Shown here one piece after another: positions 54,681-62,718 of a stretch of 64,000 nucleotides of DNA. Below the pieces are notes generated by a model. The model was not told the DNA's origin, did no database searches, and saw only the letters and a list, made by a program, of their open reading frames with translations. The stretch spans positions 124,001-188,000 of the forward strand of contig CAIMFH010000025.1 in assembly GCA_903840265.1 (NCBI GenBank). Reading direction: 5' to 3'. The position numbers and the translations under genes were made by a program. Position 1 is the stretch's first letter, and the number at the start of each line of letters is the position of its first letter. The DNA is from an uncultured Schlesneria sp. (GTDB taxonomy: Bacteria > Planctomycetota > Planctomycetia > Planctomycetales > Planctomycetaceae).

Positions 54681-55133
54681 ATGACTCCGACTTGGGATCT
54701 ATTCGCATACGATCGAAACAATCGAGTCGTATTGGCCGTCGAAGTTAAACGCAAGCTCAATGCTTCACGGGAGTGGGCAACTCAGTTTCGCCGAAATATT
54801 CTCGCTCACGGAACCTTTCTGGATGCGCCTTATTTTTTGATGGCCTTCCCGGATAAGTTTTATCTTTGGGACAAAATCAACTCCATTCCCGGAAAAGTGG
54901 AGCCGACGTATTCAATCGATGCTCGCCCGATCCTTCAGCCGTATTTCCAGCGTTCTGGCACCGCAGCCGACCGCGTCAGTAGTGAGAGCCTGGAATTGAT
55001 CGTTGCGTCATGGCTCAACGAAGTCATTCATACTTCGCCGGCAGAATTAGATTCGTCCCAGCAGTGGCTGATTGACTCCGGATTGATGAACGCCGTTGCC
55101 GGAGGAAATCTAAACCATGAGGTCGTGGCGTGA
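54681..55133 (+). CDS. PD-(D/E)XK-like nuclease-fold protein
   Basis: A 150-residue protein with the core pattern of a restriction-endonuclease fold: TWDLFAYDRNNRVVLAVEVKRK, with Asp6 or Asp11, Glu21 and Lys23. The middle part FLDAPYFLMAFPDKFYLWDK is a further strand-rich segment. The rest is helical. It is coupled by a 4-base overlap (GTGA) to the PIN gene that follows. A GTG at 54672 is another possible start. The base composition looks more A/T-rich than in the neighbouring genes. The role is unknown. Confidence 0.6.
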   Translation: MTPTWDLFAYDRNNRVVLAVEVKRKLNASREWATQFRRNILAHGTFLDAPYFLMAFPDKFYLWDKINSIPGKVEPTYSIDARPILQPYFQRSGTAADRVSSESLELIVASWLNEVIHTSPAELDSSQQWLIDSGLMNAVAGGNLNHEVVA

Positions 55134-55738
55134 ATGTGTATGTCGAGAGCAATTTCGTCCTCGAGCTGGCGTTTGAGCAGGAACAGCATCAATTCTGCCA
55201 GGAAGTGTTGGAATTGTGCGACGAGAAGAAGGTCAACCTGATCCTACCGGCATACTGTTTGGCAGAGCCCTTGGAAAAGATTGTGCGGCAGGCTAGAGAT
55301 CGCAGCGATCTTCAGAAATCTTTGAACACAGTGCTTCTGCAGTTAAGTCGAACTTCTTCGTATGCTTCGCGGCTCAATAGTATTCAAGATATCGAAAGTC
55401 TCCTCGTGCAGAGCAATGAGGAAGAAAAACAGAGGTTTGCTCGGTTGCGTGACCGCTTAGTCAACGTCGCTGAAATCATCCCGCTAACGCTGGACACAAT
55501 CAGAGAGGCTGCGATGTGCGAGGCAACTTATGATTTAACGCCACAGGACGCCATCGTGTTCGCATCGGTAATAACTCACCTCCGCCAAAACGGATCGTCG
55601 CCAAGTTGTTTCCTCAACAGGAACTCAAAAGACTTCGATAATCCCGATATCGTGACGGAACTGAGCAAAAGCGGGTGCAAAATGATTCCTCGCTTCGATA
55701 ACGGAGTCGCCTATATTCAATCTTGCCTTCGGACGTGA
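55130..55738 (+). CDS. PIN-domain nuclease-like protein
   Basis: A 202-residue PIN-fold protein. The acidic residues fit the family: Glu6 (MNVYVESNFVLELAFEQ), Glu46 (YCLAEPLEKIV), Asp140 (LTPQDAIVFASV) and Asp168 (FLNRNSKDFDNP). PIN proteins are often ribonucleases, and VapC toxins belong to the family, but this protein is longer than VapC (about 130 residues) and has a helical insertion at about 55-115. It is translated from GTG overlapping the upstream stop. With its partner it may be a nuclease module; the upstream protein is not a typical antitoxin. Confidence 0.75.
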   Translation: MNVYVESNFVLELAFEQEQHQFCQEVLELCDEKKVNLILPAYCLAEPLEKIVRQARDRSDLQKSLNTVLLQLSRTSSYASRLNSIQDIESLLVQSNEEEKQRFARLRDRLVNVAEIIPLTLDTIREAAMCEATYDLTPQDAIVFASVITHLRQNGSSPSCFLNRNSKDFDNPDIVTELSKSGCKMIPRFDNGVAYIQSCLRT

Positions 55739-55851
55739 CTCGGCACCTCGTTCTTTCACGTGTTCTGGCCAACGGAGCAGTCGTCGCGATTCGATGAATA
55801 TTCGGCAGGTGTGAGCCGTCGGTACGACATCCACGCGACTTGGAGCATGAG

Positions 55852-57204
55852 ATGAGCCTACGATATTTTCTGTTCATCGTGCTCAGCACACTTCCATGCA
55901 ATCATGCCGCAGCGCAAGACGCCGCGCCTGCCAAGGCGGTAGCGGTGTTTTCGTTCGCCGAAGTCGAGTATCAGCATCGCTATTCGTATCAAGACCTGCA
56001 TGAATTCACGCCGCTGGACCAGCCGGACTTGAAGCGTTGGTCGGACATGCTGACGATCAACTATTACCCCACCGTCACTGATGGTGATGGCCTGGCCAAA
56101 GTTGCCAACACGGTGCTGGCGAACTACAAGGCGAACGGCGGACGAGTGGTCCGGACTAACTCTGTTCCCATGACCAAGGAAACGCCCGCCGAGCATTTGA
56201 TTGTGGTGCTGTTCCGGCGACCGGACTTTGCCGAGGCGACGTTCATACGGTTCCAGTTGAATGACGGCACAGGTGCCTCGACCACGTATTCGCGACGAGA
56301 GTACGGCGAGAAGAGTGGCGAGGCGATCGGGGAATGGCTGAAGGCCAAAGGGTTAGCCACCGAGAAGGTTCTGATGAAATGGGACGGGTTGGCAGCGCTT
56401 GAACTGAAGAAAGCTGACGAACCAGTCTTTGAAACTCGAACGCTAACCTCGTGGCTGCAGGATTTCGCGATGGGGCGGAATCCTGACATTATCAAGCATC
56501 ACGCAGCAGAACGGGCGATTCGTTCGATTGGAAACGATGTCCTTCCGTTCCTCGTGAAGCGTTTGGAGGCTTCTGACGAACCGAATGAGGGGGCCCAAGA
56601 CATCCAAACCGTCTCAGCATTTAGAGCCCTCGGTGCCGAAGCGTCGCCCGCCATCCCAGCACTTATCCAAGGCCTGGCTCCCAGCTACGATGCGGCTCGT
56701 AGTGATTTGTCCAAGCCTGAAGACATGGCGAAGGATCAAAAATCAATACACGCGGCGCTGGCGCTGCAAGCGATCGGCGAAGCCTCGATTGCACCACTCA
56801 CGGCCGCCTTGCGAGACAAACGACATCAAATTCGCTTCGGAGCGGCGATGGCATTGGAGCATGTCGCCGGTGGCGACAAACACTTGGGTGTTGTCGAGCA
56901 GAAGGCGGTCCCAGCACTGATCAAAGCCCTGAAGGACGAAAACCGCAGCGTCCGCTGGCGAGCCGCACGCACTCTCGGCGAATTGCATGTCGCTCCCGAA
57001 AAGTCGGTCGCCGCCCTGGCTGAACAAGTCCGTAGCGATCAGCCCGAAAACGTGAAGATCTACGCGATTTGGGCTCTACAAAAGTTTGGCAAGCGGGCGG
57101 AATCTGCGCTACCCGATCTCGAAAAAGCCACCGCAGATACAGATCCCGTCGTCCGCGACGCCGCCAAAAAGACAATCACCGCGATCCGAAAAGAGATGGA
57201 GTAA
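55852..57204 (+). CDS. Exported HEAT-repeat protein
   Basis: A 450-residue protein with a signal peptide (LRYFLFIVLSTLPCNHAAAQ). The first 200 residues are an unassigned domain (YQDLHEFTPLDQPDLKRW, VVLFRRPDFAEATFIRFQL). From about 210 on, several HEAT-like repeats follow (IKHHAAERAIRSIGNDVLPFL, AVPALIKALKDENRSVRWRA, SVAALAEQVRSDQPENVKI). HEAT repeats bind proteins; the partner is unknown. The ATG at 55852 has GGAG upstream; a TTG at 55840 would also be in frame. It is convergent with the GT87-type gene, 8 bases away. Confidence 0.75.
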   Translation: MSLRYFLFIVLSTLPCNHAAAQDAAPAKAVAVFSFAEVEYQHRYSYQDLHEFTPLDQPDLKRWSDMLTINYYPTVTDGDGLAKVANTVLANYKANGGRVVRTNSVPMTKETPAEHLIVVLFRRPDFAEATFIRFQLNDGTGASTTYSRREYGEKSGEAIGEWLKAKGLATEKVLMKWDGLAALELKKADEPVFETRTLTSWLQDFAMGRNPDIIKHHAAERAIRSIGNDVLPFLVKRLEASDEPNEGAQDIQTVSAFRALGAEASPAIPALIQGLAPSYDAARSDLSKPEDMAKDQKSIHAALALQAIGEASIAPLTAALRDKRHQIRFGAAMALEHVAGGDKHLGVVEQKAVPALIKALKDENRSVRWRAARTLGELHVAPEKSVAALAEQVRSDQPENVKIYAIWALQKFGKRAESALPDLEKATADTDPVVRDAAKKTITAIRKEME

Positions 57205-57212
57205 GCCATCCC

Positions 57213-58406
57213 CTAACTGGTCTGAATTGTCATTTCGTTGTCGGCAGTTCGCATCTCTTTCGCCAATCGCCAAGCCAGATACACCGACACCACGACGCAG
57301 ACAAACGGGCCCATCCAAATCTCTCGAGGTGGGGGGGTGATCAGCTTGGCGAGATCGAAGTTCAAGGTGGTCGCCAGCGCGGCCAGCGTGAAGCCGATCG
57401 TCAGCGCAATGTTGCGGCGCAGCAGTAGTGACTCGGCGAGCAGAATGCCGTAGATCGGAGCCACCATTGCGTACGTGCTGCCTTCCGTTCGCGAATTGAA
57501 CAGCATCAGGTAGCAGTTGGAGAAAGCGAACAGGAAGAATAATCCGCGATCCTGTGGCAGTTTGCGAGCGGCCAGCCAACAGGCTGCCAGAGTGCCGACG
57601 GCGAAGACGACTCGTCCTGTCTGCTGGATCGGCGATGGCAGATCGAGGCCGAAGACTTTCAGCATTCCGTAAATGTGCGCCCAGTAACCTGTTTCGCCAT
57701 CCTTGAAGGCGATGTGTGAGTTTTCGTAGAAGGCGACGCATTGAGTCAGCGCGTACTCGGGTCTGGCCACTAGAAATGGAGCGATCCCGACAAAAACGGT
57801 GGCCACAGCCAATCGCCACATCATCGGTCGGTAGATGACCGCGACCAACAGGATCATAACGAACGATACCGGCTTAAAGGCAAAAGCCAGCGCCAACAGA
57901 ACCGTCGCCCGCCACCAGTGTTCCGCTTTCAACTCGACCGTCGCCAGCAACATCAGCCCGGTGATGATCAGCGTCGCTTGACCGTTGCGAGCACACCCTG
58001 CCGAAATTGCAGCAGTCACCACGGTACTAATCAGGAACCAGCGATCGTCGTGACTGACCATTCGTGTCAGTCGAAAGACGCCGACTGCCAACACGGCCAG
58101 AATCGTCCAGCTCCAGACGATTTCGCCGTAGGGCTTCGGAAGCATCGCCCACGGTACGAAGACCAGCGCACACTGGGGAGCGTACACAAAGCCAGAGCCG
58201 CCCATATTGTAAAGCGGATTGCCAGCGATCCAGTTGACGACAGCCGCTCGATAATTTGGTACCACGGACCGTTCTCGGCCATTCAAATCATCGAAATACA
58301 GGATCAGGCCGATGACGATGGCCATTCCGATCCACGCCGCCCACGCCACTCGGCGAACGGCCGGGGATTTGTATTCAACCGTCTGTCGGACAACTGTTTC
58401 GCCCAT
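57213..58406 (-). CDS. GT87 (DUF2029) family membrane glycosyltransferase-like protein
   Basis: A 397-residue polytopic membrane protein. NWIAGNPLYNMGGSGFVYAPQCALVFVPWA, RNGQATLIITGLMLLA and LALAFAFKPVSFVMILL are features of DUF2029/GT87, an integral membrane family whose characterised members (mycobacterial PimE) transfer mannose from polyprenyl phosphate. The sugar and acceptor cannot be read. An AAGGAAGAG site precedes the ATG at 58406; an in-frame start at 58433 is less well supported. Confidence 0.78.
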   Translation of the reverse strand: MGETVVRQTVEYKSPAVRRVAWAAWIGMAIVIGLILYFDDLNGRERSVVPNYRAAVVNWIAGNPLYNMGGSGFVYAPQCALVFVPWAMLPKPYGEIVWSWTILAVLAVGVFRLTRMVSHDDRWFLISTVVTAAISAGCARNGQATLIITGLMLLATVELKAEHWWRATVLLALAFAFKPVSFVMILLVAVIYRPMMWRLAVATVFVGIAPFLVARPEYALTQCVAFYENSHIAFKDGETGYWAHIYGMLKVFGLDLPSPIQQTGRVVFAVGTLAACWLAARKLPQDRGLFFLFAFSNCYLMLFNSRTEGSTYAMVAPIYGILLAESLLLRRNIALTIGFTLAALATTLNFDLAKLITPPPREIWMGPFVCVVVSVYLAWRLAKEMRTADNEMTIQTS

Positions 58407-58654
58407 GAAACTCTTCCTTGATCGGGGCGACAAAACTCGGAAGGAGTAGTTCCAACGCGCGATCGCGAGAGGAGTTGGACTTTCCTGTCCAAAATCGAAG
58501 TTGTGCGGGGATACTAGATCCCATCAAAAATCCCGTCAACGTGATAGTTTTTAGCCTAATTCAAGTGGATCACGGCGATCATAAGCTTGGAGTTTGCCAC
58601 ACCCCGACAAATTGCCGCACCAGTGCTTTCGGAGTAAGCGCTTAGACCACTTGG

Positions 58655-59935
58655 CTATTCTTTCAGTGCAACACAGAACAGATGGCTCTCACCGCGAATC
58701 AGAATCCGATTGCCTGCGGGAACCGGTGAACCGATAACCGACTCGCCCATGTCATTCTCTGACAGCACTTCGAATTTGTCGTTGGCGATGCTGGCGACAA
58801 ACACTGTTCCGTCCTCACGTGGGGCGTACAACTTGTCCCCCGCGATCAGCGGCGAGGCGTAGTAGTTCGATCGATGCCGAGGGAACGTTCCCTCCCAAAT
58901 CGTATTGCCGGTGGCGGGGTCAATGCACGCGACTTCACCACGATCTCGAACGAGAATCACGCGGCCGTGATATGCGACCGGCGTCGGGACAAACGTTCCG
59001 ACGTCGTCTCGCCGCCACGCATGATTGGTTGCGGTGACGTCACCGCTACCCGTCATTCGAATCCCATGCAGTCGCGGAACACCTCGATCGTTGCGACCGT
59101 AGGCGATCACCACCATATCTCCCACGATCACTGGGGTCGCAATCGCCGGCCACAGCTTGTTCGCCTCAGGATTGAAGTTGCCGCATGACCAGACGACTTG
59201 CCCATCGCTCGCGTTATGAATGGTCAGATGTTCCGCTCCCCAGACCAGGATCGACTCCTTTCCCTGATGCTGAATGACTAGCGGCGTCGAATAGCCGTGA
59301 TCGCATTCCGTCGGCACTGAGTAGTTCCGAGCGACCTTCCAGGCGATCTCGCCCGTGGCCTTATCAAATGCCGCCAGCCACGATTCGCCTTGATGCATGC
59401 GTGTCATGACGACGAACCTTTCGGTCAACACAGGCGAAGTTCCATGATCCCAAAACAACGTGTCTTTTCCAAATCGCTCGACGAGATCCGTCTTCCAACG
59501 CACCTTGCCATCAAGCTCGACAGCCGCAAATGTGCCGCTCTTGAAGAACACGAACACGGCACTCCCGTCCGTGACCGGGGAGGCGTTACTTCCAGACCCG
59601 TTACGATGCTTGCCCGCGTTCTCTTTCCCAAACACTGATCGCCATTTCTCAACACCCTTGAGGTCATAGCACAGCAGTGCGTCATTCCCGTCAGCCGGGG
59701 CTGTAAGGTAGATCATCTCATCGAGGATGATCGGCGTAGAGCATCCTTTGCCGGGCAACTGAGTTCGCCAGAGAAATTCGCTCTCGCTGAACTTCACCGG
59801 ATAAGTCCCACGTTCGACGCTCCCGTTTCCGAGCGGTCCACGCCACGATCGCCAATCGGGTACATCGGCAGCAACCCCTAAGCTCGCTGAGCTGATCACC
59901 AACACGATCGCAGCAAGGTGGAATTTGTTGGGCAT
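58655..59935 (-). CDS. Exported PQQ-like beta-propeller protein
   Basis: A 426-residue protein with a signal peptide (HLAAIVLVISSASLGVA) and repeated blade motifs: WRSWRGPLGNGS, LLCYDLKGVEKWRSVF, AFDKATGEIAWKVAR, CIDPATGNTIWEGTF. It resembles BamB and PQQ-dependent propellers, but residues for PQQ binding are not evident. Planctomycetes encode many such proteins with unknown roles. AAGGA precedes the ATG. It is followed on the same strand by the GT87-type gene and preceded by the Gfo/Idh/MocA gene. Confidence 0.82.
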   Translation of the reverse strand: MPNKFHLAAIVLVISSASLGVAADVPDWRSWRGPLGNGSVERGTYPVKFSESEFLWRTQLPGKGCSTPIILDEMIYLTAPADGNDALLCYDLKGVEKWRSVFGKENAGKHRNGSGSNASPVTDGSAVFVFFKSGTFAAVELDGKVRWKTDLVERFGKDTLFWDHGTSPVLTERFVVMTRMHQGESWLAAFDKATGEIAWKVARNYSVPTECDHGYSTPLVIQHQGKESILVWGAEHLTIHNASDGQVVWSCGNFNPEANKLWPAIATPVIVGDMVVIAYGRNDRGVPRLHGIRMTGSGDVTATNHAWRRDDVGTFVPTPVAYHGRVILVRDRGEVACIDPATGNTIWEGTFPRHRSNYYASPLIAGDKLYAPREDGTVFVASIANDKFEVLSENDMGESVIGSPVPAGNRILIRGESHLFCVALKE

Positions 59936-60070
59936 TGTTATCAGATCCTTGGAAGATTAAGAGCGTCCGCGCGATTGTGTCAGTATACAGTCGCTCACCG
60001 CGGAGCGAACCGCTGCGCCACAAGACTAGGACAGTGCCCAATCTTCTCCACTCGCCGTTCGTCGCTGACA

Positions 60071-60114
60071 AAATAAAAATGTCCGGCGTCGTTGCGGGCA
60101 ACGACGCCGGACAC
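60071..60114 (-). terminator. Rho-independent terminator for the Gfo/Idh/MocA gene
   Basis: Perfect 16-bp inverted repeat, 60081-60096 against 60099-60114, with GG in the centre, followed on the minus strand by TTTTTATTTT (60071-60080). It starts 25 bases after the stop of the oxidoreductase gene, so it is a strong terminator for that transcript. Confidence 0.92.
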
Positions 60115-60138
60115 GGTGCTGCTTACGTGAGCGATAGA

Positions 60139-61479
60139 TCAGACTCGAGGGATCTCATATCCCTTACGTTGTTCGCGGGCGAACAGCTTCGCAGCGACTT
60201 CGTCGCCGACAATTTGCTCCGACTTGGGATCCCACTTGATCACCTTGTTCATCCGGGCGGCGATGGCCGACAGGTGGCAGGTGTTCATGACTTGCACGTG
60301 AGAATAAACGTCGGAAACCGGCAGGCCTCCCTCGGCGATACAGCGGAAGAAGTTGTTCTTGTGACCTTCGAACGGCTTGCCCTTGTAGAGCTTGACCAGA
60401 TCTTCGTCGCCAAACTTCCCTTCGTCCCACTTTTCGTCGATCGGCGTCCCGGTGATCTTGCCACGGTTGACGAACAAGCGGCCCTTGCTGCCTTCGAACA
60501 GAATGCCGTTGTCGCCACGGCTGGTGACGATCATTTCGGTTCCGTTTTCGAACTTGCACTTCACGGCATAATCGCTGGCTGTGTTGTAGCGATCGTCAAC
60601 GGTCGGGAACCCATCCTTGAATTCGACCGGATGCTTGGCGTCGGTCCCGTCGATTTCGACCGGGCCCTTGCCTTCCTGGTCGGCACCGATCGCCCACGAG
60701 GCGATATCGATGTGGTGAGCGCCCCAGTCGGTGAACTTGCCGCCGGAGTATTCGTACCACCAGCGGAACTGGTAGTGGCAACGCTCCTTGATGTATTCCA
60801 CCTTCGGGGCCTGACCCAGCCACATATCCCAATCCAGGCCTTCGGGCGGGGTCGACTTCTGGAACGGCCCACCGACGTCGCCACCGTTGATGCCGACCGT
60901 GATCGTCTGGATGTCGCCGAGCAAGCCCTTTTGCACCATGTTGACGGCTCGCAGGAATAGACCGCGATCGCTGCGCTGCTGCGTCCCGACAAACATCACC
61001 TTGTCTTTGTGCTTGCGACAGGCGTTGCGGATCAACTGGTTTTCTTCCAGTGTCAACGTCAGTGGCTTCTGGCAGAAGACGTGTTTTCCCGCTTGCAACG
61101 CTTCAATCGCAATCTTGACGTGCCAATGGTCTGGCGTCACCACGCTGACGACATCGATGTCGTTGCGTTCCAGGATCTGACGATAGTCACCATAAGCATC
61201 GGCCTTGCCCTTGCCGAGGTTGTTGTCGTGCTTGGCCTTTTCAGCGTGCTTCGCGTCGACATCGCATACCGCCAGGATGTCGCCGAACTGAGCGTGCTGA
61301 TGGGCGTCGCCAGTCCCCATGCTTCCCACGCCGATGCAGCCGATGCGTGGTCGTGCGTTCGCTGACTGATTCGCGAAGGCGGGTTGGCTCCAAGCAAAAT
61401 GGGGCAGCGTGCTGCCGGCCGCGGCCAGTAATGTCGACTGCTTCAAGAAATCACGACGAGTGCTCTTTGCTTGCGTCAT
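60139..61479 (-). CDS. Tat-exported Gfo/Idh/MocA-family oxidoreductase
   Basis: A 446-residue dehydrogenase exported by the Tat pathway (STRRDFLKQSTLLAAAG). The Rossmann motif IGCIGVGSMGTGD, then VSVVTPDHWHVKIAIEALQAGKH and VFCQKPLTLTLEENQL, are the Gfo/Idh/MocA NAD(P)-binding and catalytic lysine region; the C-terminal half has GGKFTDWGAHHIDIASWAIGAD. Its substrate is unknown; planctomycetes have many paralogues. The ATG at 61479 puts the Tat motif at residues 8-9; an earlier start at 61557 would add a segment unlike the family. Confidence 0.88.
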   Translation of the reverse strand: MTQAKSTRRDFLKQSTLLAAAGSTLPHFAWSQPAFANQSANARPRIGCIGVGSMGTGDAHQHAQFGDILAVCDVDAKHAEKAKHDNNLGKGKADAYGDYRQILERNDIDVVSVVTPDHWHVKIAIEALQAGKHVFCQKPLTLTLEENQLIRNACRKHKDKVMFVGTQQRSDRGLFLRAVNMVQKGLLGDIQTITVGINGGDVGGPFQKSTPPEGLDWDMWLGQAPKVEYIKERCHYQFRWWYEYSGGKFTDWGAHHIDIASWAIGADQEGKGPVEIDGTDAKHPVEFKDGFPTVDDRYNTASDYAVKCKFENGTEMIVTSRGDNGILFEGSKGRLFVNRGKITGTPIDEKWDEGKFGDEDLVKLYKGKPFEGHKNNFFRCIAEGGLPVSDVYSHVQVMNTCHLSAIAARMNKVIKWDPKSEQIVGDEVAAKLFAREQRKGYEIPRV

Positions 61480-61892
61480 AGATGGGGGATCCCGATGAAG
61501 GTGGCAGAGTCTGCTGGCTCGCCAGCGAAGTGTGGCGATCCGAAGTAGGGAGAGCACGATACATCAGCAGGTTTCGATTTGCCATGAAGAAGCAAGTGCG
61601 GCGCGGAGACGCGAACTGAAGAGCCGACAGGTTCAGGCTGAAGAGCAGCAGGCTCGTGCAATCGTGCCTCTTTACTCATTGGATCGTGGCATGACCTGTA
61701 AACGGAATGACCGACCGTTAGGCATCAAAAACCATAGCCTGTAAATGTGAACAGCCTCCGTCAGTTTCCTGACGGAGGCTGTTCTATTGAAACGGCTCGG
61801 CTCTTTACCGTCCGTGGGAGGGTTTGTCCCAGATTTCCGACTTGATGTCGGTGTACCGAAATCGAATTGTGCAGACAGGTCGAGTGACCGGA
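61480..61892. other. Intergenic region with palindromic hairpin
   Basis: About 410 bases. I see no convincing gene. On the minus strand two TTTACAGG boxes lie upstream of the oxidoreductase gene (61740-61747 and 61694-61701). A perfect hairpin is annotated separately. Confidence 0.3.
61750..61783. terminator. Perfect 15-bp hairpin, probable terminator-like element
   Basis: Arms 61750-61764 and 61769-61783 (AACAGCCTCCGTCAG against its complement) with loop TTTC. Neither side has a long T run, so termination is possible but weak; it lies about 110 bases downstream of the small minus-strand gene at 61893. Confidence 0.5.
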
Positions 61893-62063
61893 TCAGGCCG
61901 CGAGGCCTTCCTCATCTTCATAGACGAGGTAGTAGATTTCGCTTGAGCAGCCTTCGAGCATCGACTTGATCGTCTCGCTGGAAACTGATTCGCTCAGCAA
62001 TTCCAAAGCAGCAACCACACGGTCCACTTCTTCTGAATGGATTTCTTCGTACTCTTCGCTCAC
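61893..62063 (-). CDS. Small acidic protein (56 residues)
   Basis: A 56-residue, Glu-rich protein: VSEEYEEIHSEEVDRVVAAL at the start, then SVSSETIKSMLEGCSSEIYY and an acidic end. GTG at 62063 is chosen because GGAG (8 bases away) precedes it and an earlier in-frame start at 62213 has no ribosome site. I do not recognise a family. The helical, acidic make-up suggests a small regulatory or chaperone-like protein. It sits next to a very basic small protein on the same strand. Confidence 0.6.
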   Translation of the reverse strand: MSEEYEEIHSEEVDRVVAALELLSESVSSETIKSMLEGCSSEIYYLVYEDEEGLAA

Positions 62064-62221
62064 GTCGTCAGCTCCGCTTTCGGGGCGATGGGGTGGGTAG
62101 ATTTGGTCTGCGCACCGAGTATATCGGCGGCTCCCTATCCCCTGGGTCACCAGAAGTGGCGACGGCGGAGCGAGTTCGGGGCAGGCTGGCGACACAACCG
62201 CCATGCCAGGCAAAGTTTTAC

Positions 62222-62404
62222 TTACTTGCCACGCTTCACTTTCCGATCGGCCTTCTTCTCGGCCTTCGCCGCTTTCTTCTCTGATTTCTTCGCACCCTCA
62301 GCGGCCTTCTTTTCCCCTTTTTTCCCCTTTCCCGCCGCGAAAATGTTGTCCCAGCCTGCTGAGAATTTGTCGTTTGTTCCCGTGTGAACCGTGTAGCCTG
62401 TCAT
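62222..62404 (-). CDS. Small lysine-rich basic protein (60 residues)
   Basis: A 60-residue protein: a more ordered N-terminus (MTGYTVHTGTNDKFSAGWDN) followed by a repetitive Lys/Ala/Glu tail with 16 lysines and 2 arginines in all. GAGG precedes the ATG. The tail resembles histone-H1-like or nucleic-acid-binding tails in composition only; no family was recognised. Its position next to the small acidic gene could mean a paired unit. Confidence 0.6.
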   Translation of the reverse strand: MTGYTVHTGTNDKFSAGWDNIFAAGKGKKGEKKAAEGAKKSEKKAAKAEKKADRKVKRGK

Positions 62405-62718
62405 TGCCGTAGCCTCATCGTTGCTGGTTAGTCATTCGAGAACTCTCGTCCTCGTGGCGGCGCCGATCTCTAGCGTCGTTGGTCACAAAGTCGCTGACAA
62501 CTTCATTACTTCGACATGTCGTTCGCGCCCCATTCGGGACGCCGCCCGCTACAAGTTATCGCCGCCGTGGCCGCAACAATCAAATGGGATCTTCATAGAA
62601 ATGACGATGGCGAAGCCCCCTGCGAGTGGCTTATGATCTGCCACACTTGTCATTTGCCGATTTCCCTCGCCTCTCATTCCGTTGTTGACTCACCTTAATT
62701 CTGTCTGCAGGGCCTCCC
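62405..62718. other. Divergent intergenic region, nothing recognised
   Basis: About 310 bases between the small basic gene and the AroD/AroE-like gene. I see no gene, hairpin or clear promoter; the region is mixed in composition. Confidence 0.3.

Noticed and set aside
54681-55738. Classical VapBC toxin-antitoxin pair
   Set aside because: The partner of the PIN protein looks like a nuclease fold and not like a short DNA-binding antitoxin, and the PIN protein is longer than VapC.
58560-58655. tRNA-like D-arm on the minus strand (AGCCAAGTGGTCTAAGCGC) just after the beta-propeller gene
   Set aside because: No acceptor stem can be closed and no GGTTCGAATCC-type T-arm follows, so this is not a supported tRNA; chance similarity or a decayed fragment.
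61750-61783. Strong rho-independent terminator
   Set aside because: The 15-bp stem is perfect, but neither strand has a T run after it, so it is kept only as a terminator-like hairpin.
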